This document shows positions 23,156-34,120 of a DNA stretch of 64,000 nt, one piece after another. Source of the DNA: Albifimbria verrucaria (lineage: Eukaryota > Ascomycota > Sordariomycetes > Hypocreales > Stachybotryaceae); the NCBI GenBank assembly GCA_020081605.1, contig JAHREC010000013.1, positions 2,232,001 through 2,296,000 on the forward strand. Reading direction: 5' to 3'. The position numbers were made by a program, and so were the translations under genes. The notes beneath the pieces are model-generated. The model did no database searches. It was not told the origin of the DNA and saw nothing but the letters and a program-made list of their open reading frames with translations. Positions within the stretch are counted from its first letter, which is position 1, and each line of letters begins with the position of its first letter.

Positions 23156-23891
23156 AACAACCAACTAATTTCTCAAAACGATGGTCCTGTATAGCATGGG
23201 ATTGGAATCCTCAAGCCAAGGCACACAACAGTGCACGGCATCGGACATTTTCGATGCTGTACCTTTGCCTGTGGGATAACATAGCTGCCTTCGTACCCCC
23301 ACCATTTGTACTGAAAACGTTAGTTGCATGAGTTGTTTGCTCAGAGTGACCACAAAGCTCATGCTTTGGCGAATGACGACCAGCGTGGCGAGATTTGCCA
23401 TGTACAAACATCAGCCCTAGGCGAGAATGTTGTATGCAGCCTTAACAGGCAACGAGTAAGAGCCTGATGCAGTTTGGTATGACAGGATACAACGGGATGC
23501 AAGACCGGAGAAATTAGTGATGGTTGCAAGTTTGGATGTTATGATTGTGTCGAAAGAGAAGCAAAAGAAATAGGGGAGGGAAGTCACGTAGGTTGTAGGC
23601 ATATATGCAATATTGTTTCGACAAGTCAACCAAGTGCATCTATCTTCTTGCTCATTAACTAGCTGTTCAGTTGATCCCCAGTATACACTCTTATGTTATC
23701 AATTCAATACAATATTTCATATATTTACTCTACTTTCGCTCCCTAGTTACTCTATATACAGTGCTGTTCAGCTGCTACTAGTTAATGTATGTGCTATGAA
23801 AATTTGCAATGCTATAAGGAGTATCTCTACATGATTTATGCAGGATTATAAAGTTTACTATATATGGTTAGCAAGAGAAGCAGAGACGGAT
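23156..23891. other. AT-rich intergenic spacer
   Basis: This lies between the secreted protein and the 3' end of the amino-acid oxidase. TATATA-rich stretches occur at 23690-23880. I see no gene. Confidence 0.5.
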
Positions 23892-26118
23892 TTAAATGAT
23901 GGTTGAGAGACTCACAACATCCATCCACCTGGCCATCCATTTGTTCACGGTTTCCTTTGCCTCATCAACTAGACCGAGTTCTATGAACTGTTAGAAAAGT
24001 CATTTAGAAATGCTCCAGAAAGAATTCACTCACCAAGCATGAGCTGGACACCGCCCCTAATGCCAGAATCAAGAGCAGAGGCAATCCAAGCATGTGTATA
24101 AGAGGTATGCTCTCCAACGAAGATCATCTAAACCTGTAATCAGCTGTTTTTGTCCTTCATCAATGCTAAAAAAACGTGAAACTTACGTTCTTGTGTGTCT
24201 TAAAGTATTCAGGGATATACAACTCATGCTGACCGATCGAAGGGCTTGCCCACGCACCGCTCTCAAGCGGGTCATCCACCCAGCACCGGCGGTTATAATT
24301 GCCAGTGTACAGTTCCCGAGTAAACTCTCCGTGGATCTCTACCATGGCATCGAGAGTGTACTGAACATGCTCTTCCTCGGGCATGCTGGCCAAGCCCTCT
24401 GCTGCGGTGCCACTTATGTAGCTCGCCAGGATACTCGCTGGGCCAGTACCATTGAAGTCATATGATGGGTAGCAAACGCTGCCAATCATAGGAATATCTG
24501 TGCTTGTACTGCATCCTCCAAATATGGGAGTACTATAGTGCTCCCAGAAACGCTCGGAGAATTCTAGGGCTACCTTGCATGCCGCAGAATATGGTACGCT
24601 CTTGATAGCATTAGTGATGAGAGGAGACAGGCTGGGCAGCCGCCACTTTCTGACATTAGAGAAAGGTACAGCAATGACGGCATAATCATAAGATGACTTC
24701 TTGAATGACCTTTCTTTAAAACTGTCTCGCCATTGCAGTGTTACTCTCTCTGATGTTTCGGAATAGTCAATACGCTCGACCTTTCGATCCATCGAGACCA
24801 CATCGTCAACCAACGGGTGAAAGGCCAAAGCTAAGCGGTTAAGACCGCCGTTGATGGTGAGCCACGAGGATGCAGAGAAGTAAGTGCCGTCATACAAACT
24901 GCTCCAAAAGCTTTGGTCGGCACTTGCGTCTAGCAGACTGGCACTTTGTAGAGTTCCATTCAGATAGTTGATCATGAAAGCAAATTCTGACCAATGGTCT
25001 CCTCCAAGCCCATCCAGACCAGTCTCTAGCCACTGTTTGTGAGCCCTGTACATGTTCTTGGCCACACTGGCGCTGAAGTTGGACCCGGGCATGAACGAGT
25101 CTACCAACTCAGAGAGCTTATCGGAAGCTGCGTCTGGGGTCACAACCGTACCGAGAGATGAGTTCGCTCGGACCTGAGCGACGGTTGGCGGCAATCCCGA
25201 TGGCAACTTGAACCCATTACGATAGTAGAATGAATTCGTGTTTGTGTTGATCCACGGAATGAAGTCGACGCTCAGGTTCTGGGAGTGCTTGTTAATCTTG
25301 TTAAGTTCACTAGCGAGCGAAAAGACCAGTTGATGGTCTGTGATGTTCATGACCTCATTGCTTTCAGGATCTTTGTATGTTAAGGGAAGCGCATGGGTCC
25401 CATTTCTTGGTAAGAATAGTCGAAGGGGCCGCCACTAAGGTAGGCTGTATGCAAACGACCACCAAGTCGCTGTCCAGCTTCGAGGATAGAAATGTTGGTG
25501 AAGCCGGCTTGAGAAAGCACAAGATATGTCATTAGGCCTGACATGCCGGCACCAACGATGGCGATCTCTTTGCTCTTAGCAGCGTCAACATCGACTACAG
25601 ATGGCTCTTTCTGAGACAGAAGCTCAACACCATCAAACCATGGTCCTAAAGGATCAATGCCAGAGGCATTTGTCATAGGTATACCACCTACTTCAGTGTT
25701 AGCTATTAAAATGTGTACAATCTAAGAGGGAGACCGTACAGCTTGATCTTTTCTGAGGTGCTCGTCGCTTGACCTTGTGAAGCATTTGTGGCTCGCTTCG
25801 TCCGAGCAAAGCATGTGATTCGCTCCAAGCAGAGATGCAGCCATTAGTCTTGGCTTTGCGAGGTATGACCCATACCAACCGAGAGCCGTTCAGCTCGTCG
25901 ACTTCAGCGATTACATGATGGGCATCATCCCGAGACTGAGATTCACAGGAGCCGTAAGTGAAGCTCACGGCTCCTTCAACGGGCTCCTGTTTAGAGATGT
26001 GAATGTTTGCAATGTGGGATGTGAGGTCTGATCTGGTTTCAAGGCGGACCGGTAGAGGTGTCGCCGTGGTTAACGTTGCCCATGCCCAAAAGGCAAGCTT
26101 GATTTCTGACCGAACCAT
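23892..26118 (-). CDS. Secreted L-amino-acid oxidase / flavin amine oxidase
   Basis: This FAD enzyme oxidatively deaminates L-amino acids to keto acids, ammonia and hydrogen peroxide. It starts with a signal peptide (MVRSEIKLAFWAWATLTTA) and a propeptide-like region. The dinucleotide-binding motif follows (EIAIVGAGMSGLMTYL, then LEAGQRLGGRLHT), as does the GPMRFP motif typical of this family. The long catalytic region contains many N-glycosylation sites (NLS, NSS, NGT). The C-terminal FAD motif is MIFVGEHTSYTHAWIASALD, SGIRGGVQL. Introns are at 23981-24033, 24128-24186 and about 25684-25730. The apparent break at 25384-25386 is one missing base (MRFPLTYKDPESNE), not an intron. About 690 residues. 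Such enzymes are linked to nitrogen scavenging, and their peroxide can be antimicrobial. Confidence 0.88.
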
Positions 26119-27218
26119 GATACAGGAGGCTTGTATGAAGGACTGTATACGATCTGATATTCCAGTGAGTTAAAGAAACGACTCCACAGCTCCTTCTTAT
26201 AGTTCCTCCCAACTGCCACATATGTGACCCGGTCCGGGTCCTTGTAGGCTAATCTCCATGCTCTCGGATCTTTTGAGAGTGTGTTGGAGTATGATGATGG
26301 GCGGGGATAATGAAAACTACGCATTGTGGCTTCATCCACCACGTAATGGGCCAGCAACTGGTTGAACTTCCATTGTAACGTTTGATAAGGACATGTACTG
26401 CCGACGGAAGGGCGTCGAGTGTGGGGTTGAGCCCATCGGCTTATCGCCAGCAAGGGTCTAATTTCTCTATCAGTGTAGTTTACCTTGTTGAATCGGGTTA
26501 TATTTTGTATGGTATAAGGGAATATGGGAGAAATGCCCTACGAGTTGGAGTCACAACAGCAGCCACTATATTGATTGTAACCAAGACGACTTGGATTCTA
26601 CTGAACTTCTTTTCCGTATGTATCATTTACATCCGCACAAGCAACCAGGCAGCAAGAATGAGGCTTGGAATATGGCTGGAGTTGACTATGGCTGTTAACG
26701 GAACGCTCGGTTCAGGGCACTCTGTCAATTGTTCGGGAAGATCTTCCACGTCGGCGGCTAATGTTCACTGGCGGACCAACTAGGAAAAATTAAGCGATCC
26801 TGGCGTAATCGCTATCTTGACAAACAATATTTCCATGAAGTAATGAACCCTTGTTCAAGTGGCGTTGTGGGGTGTGTTGAGCTGCTGTGTGGTTGTGGTT
26901 GCAAGTCAACGACGTTGAAGATGGCTGATGGCTGGCACTGAGTGAGTGGGTCTCAGTTTGGTAGCGTCCGCTTTCCGAATTGAGACGCCACTAGGATCAG
27001 GTGTGTTGAGCTGAGCTGGTAACGTTAACTGGAATAAAGACTAGATGTCTCCAGGTGCTTATTTATTCTACCTGAACAACCAAGCCGTTTCCCATCCAGC
27101 ACACTGAGCAGATTGACATACGCTGACAATTCCGCGCCCTTTGTACGGCAGTTGTTCAACTTCACCGCCACTCCCCGGTCAGGTCCCGTACACAAACCCG
27201 TTAATCTTGAGATAAGGC
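26119..27218. promoter_or_regulatory. Divergent intergenic region
   Basis: This 1.1 kb spacer lies upstream of both the oxidase and the rhodanese gene and must hold both promoters. Open frames here have no recognisable content. Confidence 0.45.
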
Positions 27219-27768
27219 ATGGCTCCCCACAAGCCACCGACACCCCGCCATGGTGGGCATCCCTGCCCGAGGTCCAGTCGTCCTGTCGATATCTCGAGTC
27301 TTCCGATGTTCTGCAGCTCTTGGCCGAAAACGCGGCGTCCTCTTCCGCAGATAAGAACCGGGATTTCCTGTTGGTCGACGTGCGACGCAGCGATTGGGAG
27401 GGCGGAACCATCTCCACGTCTATCAACCTCCCCGCCCAATCCTTCTACCAGACCCGGCCAGTCGTCTACCAGCTATGCCGACAGGCCGGCATTAAGACCA
27501 TCATCTTCTACTGCGGTGAGCCGTTCAACTATGAATTAGCGGTACGCCAAGAACGTTGCTCGGCTAACTCATCCTAACCCTGACAGGAAGCTCGAGTGGA
27601 CGAGGCCCTCGATGCGCCGGCTGGATGCAGGACTATCTCAATGAAATTGGTGACAACAACATCTCGGCTGTCATTCTAAAGGGCGGCATCAAAGGATGGC
27701 ACAAGACTCACGGTGCTGAGATGATGGATTGGTACGACGAAAAGGCATGGTCAGAGCGTAGCAAATAG
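27219..27768 (+). CDS. Rhodanese/Cdc25-like domain protein (arsenate reductase Acr2/Ych1 type)
   Basis: A single rhodanese domain of about 160 residues. It has SSDVLQLLAE, LLVDVRRSDWEGGTI and SINLPAQSF, then the active-site loop CGSSSGR. This is a Cys-x5-Arg loop like those of Cdc25 phosphatases and fungal arsenate reductases, not the shorter loop of sulphur transferases. It then ends with GWMQDYLNEIG and GGIKGWHKTHG. One intron, 27516-27586, splits the catalytic loop (C-G / S-S-S-G-R). The start at 27219 (MAPHKPP) needs one added C at the CCCC run 27243-27246, giving TPPPWWASLPEVQS. Candidate activities are arsenate reduction or phosphatase; the loop supports either. Confidence 0.85.
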
Positions 27769-27907
27769 ACGTTGGCCGTGTGCATCTCTTTGGGTATATC
27801 CTTTCTTGATGCCTAGCAAGACAGATCCCGTGTAGTCCCACGTATAACACAATTCGTCCTTAAAACGCCGAGCAAGTCATTTTCAATTTTCCTGCAACCC
27901 CCATTCT

Positions 27908-28389
27908 TCAACCCCGCTGTTGACGGTCGTCGCCTCCGATTCTCTCCAGGGCTTCCAGCATGACGACCGAGTTGCCACGGATGACCTAAAATGTGGTGAG
28001 CCAAGTCTTCATGATTGCACACAGGAATGGAAAATACGCACCACCATGCCCAGCCTGACCTTCTCTCCTCCGTCCTTCTCCTCCACGGCCTCGTCGAGCA
28101 CGATGTTCAGAAAGACCTAGACAAGTCAATTTGATATTCGGAAGAATCGTTTCGCAGAGTCCTGCTTACATCGTAGCCTCGAAGGACGCCGAGAACCTTG
28201 CGGCTTCCGTTCAACTGTACAAACAGTCGTTTGTCAAGGTACTAGCAAGCACAGGTTAGAACGATAATTACTAGCCGTGGGTTCGGTCTGAGTCAAAGGG
28301 TGGCCATGCGGATGTGTGAGGCGAAAGCCAAGACGTCTCAGAACGTCGAAAGAGCGTACCTTTTTCAACTCGGGTTGTGCGGGCGGCAT
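27908..28389 (-). CDS. SMX2: Spliceosomal small nuclear ribonucleoprotein SmG
   Basis: The Sm core subunit G of the U1, U2, U4 and U5 snRNPs. Four tiny exons (28360-28389, 28170-28241, 28042-28116, 27908-27985) each have clean GT-AG borders and codon counts that add to 84 residues. The product starts MPPAQPELKKYLDKRLFVQL, continues NGSRKVLGVLRGYDVFLNIV (Sm motif 1), and ends VIRGNSVVMLEALERI (Sm motif 2) plus a short tail. This is nearly collinear with human SNRPG. The first exon is only 30 bases, so simple open-frame searches miss the gene. Three introns sit at 28242-28359, 28117-28169 and 27986-28041. No frameshift is needed. Confidence 0.95.
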
Positions 28390-28578
28390 GGTGACCAGTC
28401 AATTATTGCAATGGTTTGAGCTTGGTGATGCGACGCGATCACAGCTCCCCGAAGTGAAGCTTGCTGGTCGCAAAATTCTGGTCACGTGTAGATTAGATAC
28501 ATGCTGGAGATTCATGGCGCAACAACCAACCAGTGATGCAATTATCTTTCATGGCCGCCTCCGACAAATATCAGCAAA
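28390..28578. promoter_or_regulatory. Short bidirectional promoter between SmG and NTR2
   Basis: Only 189 bases separate the two start codons, so both divergent splicing genes must be driven from this stretch. It contains a GGTCACGTGTAG segment (E-box-like CACGTG near 28483-28488). Confidence 0.7.
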
Positions 28579-30064
28579 ATGAGCTCGTTCGGGTCAAAAC
28601 GAAAAGCCCGTGTCATCAAGGTCGATGACGAGGAGCCCCATGGGGCGCTCCGGCGGGAAGCGTTGCGGAAGATGGCAACAGTGCAGAAGGTCAGTACCAA
28701 CCCAAAGCCAAATGAACAAATGCTGATATGCGACAAGGCTGACCGAGACGTAAACAGAAAACCAAAAGCCCTTGTTCACTTCTAAATCGGCGAGAAAGCC
28801 GTTTCGACAGTCTGGGTTACGAAAAGCTGTCAGTGCTACCGACTCCAGCGCCCTAGGCGACGAGAAGACTCAACCACGAGACGATAACGAAGAGGAAGAT
28901 GGACCTGTCGTCATTCGACCGAATATTGGTCGCTCTTCCTCGTCGAAGCAAAAGAAGAAGCCTGCGAAATCATCTCGATTATCATTCGGCGGAACTGGCA
29001 ATGAAGAGGCAGATGCAGACTCAACCGATAGCGTCAAACCGAAAACTGCATCACTCAGTCAAAGGATTTTGGAGAACAATGTACTGAAGCGCGGAATTTC
29101 GAATCGAGGGTTGCCTTTGCGCTCGGCGCAAGACGATGACGACGATCGGCCAAGATACAGCAAAGAGTACTTGCAGGAGCTGCAGTCCTCCACCCCGAAC
29201 ACGCCGCAGAATGTGTCGTCTCTACCCGAGACGGGAGATGAGATGGAGCTTGACTCATCGGAATTAGACGGCGCCCTGATTGTCGAGTCACAAGACGTTC
29301 CGATGGAGGAAACGCATCAAACGACTATTCTTACAGAGGCTGAGATTAAGGAAAAGAAGGAACGGCGTGCTCGCCTGGCAAAAGAGCAAAACTTTATATC
29401 CTTGGACGATGAAGACGATGAAACCTCTTTTGGCAGGAAGAAAAAGGACGATACCCGTTTAGTAGCTGAGGATGAGGACCTGGGAGAGGGCTTTGACGAC
29501 TATGTTGATGATGGTGGTCTATCGCTAGGAAAACGCGCTGAGAAAGAACGGCGGAAACGTGATCGCCAACAAATAGCCGAGATGATCAATGCTGCAGAAG
29601 GCCATTCCTCAGATTCATCGGCTGACAGCGATGCGGAACGTCGGATAGCGTACGAAGCAGCACAAACCCGCGCCGGAATGGACGGTTTGAAGAAGCCACG
29701 CAACGACCCAGCCTCGGAGCTACTACAAGTCCCTCCCAAGATTACACCGTTACCAAGCTTGTCGGAGTGCTTAATCAAACTTCAGTCATCGCTGAAGACA
29801 ATGGAGGAAGAGATCAAGAAGAGGGACGTCAGGGTTCAGCAGCTTCGGAATGAGAAGGCCGAGATTGCCAAGAGAGAAGGCGAAGTACAGGCCCTGCTGG
29901 ATGAAACGGGCAAAAAGTACCAAGAGGCGATGGGTACTGGAAAGGTCGAGATGGAGCAAATAGCAAGTGGCGGCCCGCGAATTGAGCTTGCCGGTGAAAG
30001 AGGTTTAGAAAGCTTGGGAACGACACCAAAGACTGTGTCGCAAGGCGGAGACGACGAATTATAA
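28579..30064 (+). CDS. NTR2: Nineteen-complex-related protein Ntr2 (spliceosome disassembly factor)
   Basis: Ntr2 works with Ntr1 to bring the helicase Prp43 to spent spliceosomes and release the lariat intron. The protein is about 470 residues, mostly charged and disordered. It begins MSSFGSKRKARVIKVDDEE, with the family motif YSKEYLQELQSSTPNTPQ near 29155, then acidic/basic blocks (ISLDDEDDE, EGFDDYVDDGG) and a C-terminal coiled coil (KTMEEEIKKRDVRVQQLRNE). One intron is at 28690-28757. The CCC run at 28769-28771 lacks one base; adding it joins KTKSPLFTSKSARKPFRQSG in one frame. The assignment rests on the N-terminal and YSKEYL motifs. Confidence 0.82.
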
Positions 30065-30513
30065 TGTGGAACGAAAGCTGTATAAATATCTCTTCGTGTT
30101 TGAATAGCACAGGTGAACAATATTATCTCTTCATGAGTCGACTGCTTGGGTCGTATATCTTGGTTACTTCTCGGTTGATGCGGCAGCAAAGAACTATTGA
30201 ACGATGGCATGTAGCAGCGTGTTTAATATTTCGAGGACCAGACAGCATTGAAGTCGTAACGTGCAAGCAGTGTATATTAATTCTAATTCGTACATATATT
30301 TGGAAGAACATGGCCGGAAATTGCTCAAAAGCAGACTGATATTTCTGAAATGTATAAGATAATCGTTGTGCGGATTTCTATGTACAAGTTCGACAGCCGA
30401 TAGATGCCAGGAATGTTACAAACAGCATCGGGAATATAATCATCATGATCGATTTCATGCTATGGTAGGAATCAGATGTGCTATATGTGAGGGAGCCGTG
30501 GTATAAGCTCCTA
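30065..30513. other. Tail-to-tail AT-rich spacer
   Basis: This lies between the 3' ends of NTR2 and the P450 gene and is probably 3' untranslated sequence. Nothing else is recognised. Confidence 0.55.
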
Positions 30514-32350
30514 CTACAGAACTCGTTTGGTAACTCGGACCCAGAAGTCTGAGGCGAACAAAAACACTGATGTTTGTGTTTTGATAGGACATTCAGCATC
30601 AAGAATAGCAAATTCATAGTGGCGCATCAACTATGATAATGTCAGAACACATTGAACTTTCTCTAACGGGAAATGAAAATGGCAACGAACCTCAAAAGTG
30701 GCTTTGTGAAGCTCCATCAGCGCGATGGGCTTCCCAAACAGGAATACTTGCCAGCACCAAAATGTGTGTCGACGGCAGCTATCATGTTCTTCAACTCTTC
30801 GCCTTGTGCTTCTAACCACCGCTCTGGACGGAAGACGTCTGCATCGTCGCCCCAAACGAGCTTGGAGCGGCCTATGCCAAAGAACCCCTGGCCGATCTCG
30901 GTACCTCCAGGAACAAAATAACCGTTGATATAGTCACCTTCTGCGGGGACTCTTTTGAAGCCTAGGCCGCCGACCGGCGGCCACATGCGGAAGCCTTCGC
31001 GTACGACAGCCTGGAGGTATGGAAGATTCTGCGTTTCTGTCCACGAGATGGGGGTGCTGACTTTGGATGCCACGCTGCGAATCTCGGCGATCAAAGCGGC
31101 ATAAGCAGTTGGAGTAGTTATAAGAGATAGAATGATCATACGAAGTGCGTGCGAGGATGAGTTAGATCCAGCAATGCTGGTGAAGTTAGAGACATTAGAA
31201 CACACGGTCAAGGGGGTCGACATACATGGCAACGAAGACCTGTTGGATGAGGTCGTCTTTACCCATACCACTGTTCACGTGGGCCTGCATCATATCATTT
31301 GTAGGCGGTGCATTAGGGTCAAATTTGCTGTCGACATAGGTTCTTGCGAAACTGAATTTAGAGTCAGCACAAGGTGTGCGATTCCAAACAATTTAGACAA
31401 CTCACCTCATCAGTCTGCCGAATCCAACCCTATCACCTTCGCTAGGAGGAGCAAACGTAGAGGCCAGGTATGCACGAGAGTGGTCAACCAGGGCAGGACA
31501 GAAACCACATTCATAACAGGCAAAGAAGAGGCATTGATCTCATTGTAGTTGTAAAGATCCTCATCTTGCGCCAGATAGCCGAAAGGTTTCCCGAATGAGA
31601 TATCGCCTATAGCATCGAGGGCAAAGAACTGTGTCTTTTCTGCAAGATCCATGCGCCGGGTTTCTGAAGCCATGGAGATGTATTTCCGGTTGATCAGATC
31701 GATAAAATTCATGAGTTGACGATCCATACCGGCTTCAAAGCCGAAGCCTTCATTCTCTCTGCTAGAAAACTAGACTTCTCGTAAGTGGCGGGTCATGCAA
31801 GAGCAAGAGACTGAACAAATTCGTGTTTTGCTTGCCACTTACACCTGGAGCTATTTGAGCCCTCATGGCTTTGTGTTTAACTTCATCCCGTTGCGAGACG
31901 ACGTTGTCTACGCCGGGTGACATCCTGCCGCTTAGATAGAAGCTTCCTTTGGTGTAAGAGCCACGCACAGCAGCCATGTGGCGGATGACTTCTGGGTCTG
32001 TTGATAAAAGTTCATTTGGACCAATCCGCACGAGGGACCTTTTTCAATTGGTTAGCTCAACTGGGTAAGTAAACAAAGCATGGCAGATAAAAGCAAAGTG
32101 TGGCAACGATGGGTGAAGATTGACGTACCATACTCGCGCGCCGCCTGTCCAAGGCGTTCATGATAGCGTCCACTTAATGCACCAGAAAGCTGCCACCATA
32201 CTGACCAAGCAGCTCCACTAGGACCAGGAATATGCCGAAGACGATACCATCGACGAATTTGTCGAAACCCTAGACCGGCGACGACAAAAACGCAGGAACA
32301 GGAAAGAAGGTGGCGAAAGGGTATCTCCTTAGATAGGCAATTAGGCCCAT
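30514..32350 (-). CDS. Cytochrome P450 monooxygenase (microsomal)
   Basis: A haem-thiolate monooxygenase of about 510 residues, probably bound to the ER. The N-terminus is easily missed. From 32350 it reads MGLIAYLRRYPFATFFPVPA, and after one missing base VVAGLGFRQIRRWYRLRHIP and the proline hinge GPSGAAW. Then come REYGPLVRIGPNELL, the I-helix IIAGSNSSS, the K-helix (VVREGFRMWPP; the exact ExxR element is blurred), FRPERWLEAQG and the haem loop FGAGKYSCLG with its ligand Cys. Introns are near 32039-32128, 31763-31846, about 31346-31404, about 31172-31226 and 30631-30690. Frame shifts occur near 32285, 32034, 31440 and 30734. Its style resembles pisatin-demethylase-like fungal P450s. The substrate is unknown. 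Confidence 0.87.
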
Positions 32351-34120
32351 CTCTAAGAGAAGATCGTCAAGCTACGAGCAGCGAAACCCAGGCGCAATTA
32401 CCGGGTCACCGACATAAAATGGCAACGCAGCTTCTGAATTGATGGTGTAAAGAAGACGTTATGCGCATGCCCTCAGCTTTTGAGAAGCTGATATGGCTGT
32501 GGCAATCCCTGGAATTGGCCGATGGTGGATAGCCCAGGATAGCGAGAAATTACCTTGTAGGGATTGTCGATCTACCATACCAAAATAGCAGACGAGGTTA
32601 GCTCGATTCAACGTCGACCCGAGAGCCCGTTCACAGTAAAGGGCAAGATTCTAAACATGTTGATTCCAGATGTCCAATGTCGTCCATCACGGCGAATTTC
32701 CCCGCTTCGCATCGAATCACCTCACGGGACGTCACCGTTTCGAAAGGGCTAACCGACCACCTTTCTCAAAGCATGCCGCATGTGCGGTGGTGTCCTGCAC
32801 GTTGGCTGGAGGTGTGTGGGAAGAAAGACAGGTTAGATGAAGGTGGAAGCCGGCTGAGGGAGGGCTGAATGGCTGGCTGGCAACGGACATGGCTAGCGGG
32901 CGCGCCGCTTCACCTAAAGAAAGATGCTTAAAGGCTAAGCGGAGGCGATATAGCGGTAGGATAGGAATTCAGCTGTGCTTGTCTCTCTTCCCGTTGTGCT
33001 CTCGCGTGCGCCGGCTGATGGTCTAACCGAGATAGCATATCCCTGCGTCAGTGGTTGGTTGTTGATCTTGAGAATGTGGGTTGCCAATGATTATACCAAG
33101 TAGATCTTGCCATTCATTGTAAGACTCTTTTCCCGTGTGACTGAGGCCACATGGAATGCTTCCAGTCTGTCAGATTCGGCAAGGTAGCTCTCATGGTATT
33201 TTGCTTTTCTCTTTGGCCTGGTTCCAGCGCCACGGATGCGGATTTGTCTTGTGTGACCCACGAAATACGGTTGCATGCCAGCGGCTTGGAATTTCTGTCT
33301 TTTTCTTTGCTTTTCTTTCTCCATCCGAGACGGAAGAGCGACGACTAGCAATGCAGGGACAGATTCGTCACATTTAGCTCCGCGTCTCGCAGCGGAGGTG
33401 ATTAACTCTCTGGGCAAAGGGATTCGCAGGTTGGTTAGGTGTTGTGTGTTGGTTGGTGTCTGACTTAGACCCCAGCAACAAGCCAACAACTGCATGCAAG
33501 GCACCCAAGCACCAACCTACCTAAACTAAAAGATGCCTTCATTTGGGTCTAGTGGGTACCAAATGATGCTATCGGGCGCTCATATATAGCTGCCTATCCA
33601 ATGCCTTATGTATGTTAGTAACCCAACTTTCTTGGCCTCACCCATATTGTCTGTGTTTCCTCCTTCAACTCGCACCACGAAACCGGCCCCAAGCCACACA
33701 TATAAACTGGACAACTGCACGCCCTGATGAAACACCAACCCCGCCGGGTGGTTCTGGTCAGCCAGGTCTCGAAGTACAGACGAGGGTCGCACAGCTGTCA
33801 ACTCCAAGCCACAGCGTCCCGAACATTCGGACTGCAACACTTCAGTGGGGCTTCAAACATCATGGCAACGCCATTTTCCTGATTCACGCAGCACTATCGA
33901 ACGCCTCTCTATTAAGTTCTCGTGGCCTCGTACGACTGCTGCGGCTCACATCCTCGTGCTTGATTCTGTCACCTCTTCTGTACTACAGACACGCTTCTGA
34001 CCATACGTTTTAGATCAGACTCGCGAATCTGTCAGTATTGTCTATCAGTTTATCAGTCCTACATCAGATGATTCTCGCACGAAGTCGTTTCGTTTACCCC
34101 GTCTCGTCAACATAACATCC
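32351..34120. other. Intergenic region between P450 and flavin monooxygenase genes
   Basis: This 1.8 kb stretch contains the P450 promoter (left end) and the 3' side of the monooxygenase gene. A 137-codon open frame on the minus strand (33091-33504) has no recognisable domain and is not called. Confidence 0.45.

Noticed and set aside
26382..26783. 133-codon open frame on the plus strand upstream of the amino-acid oxidase
   Set aside because: No recognisable content; it lies in the probable divergent promoter region.
32129..32760. Thought at first to be a transposon remnant on the plus strand
   Set aside because: The part 32129-32350 is the P450 N-terminus on the minus strand; the remainder shows no transposon signature.
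33091..33504. 137-codon open frame on the minus strand
   Set aside because: No domain, signal or conserved pattern; it lies in a long spacer and looks like chance.
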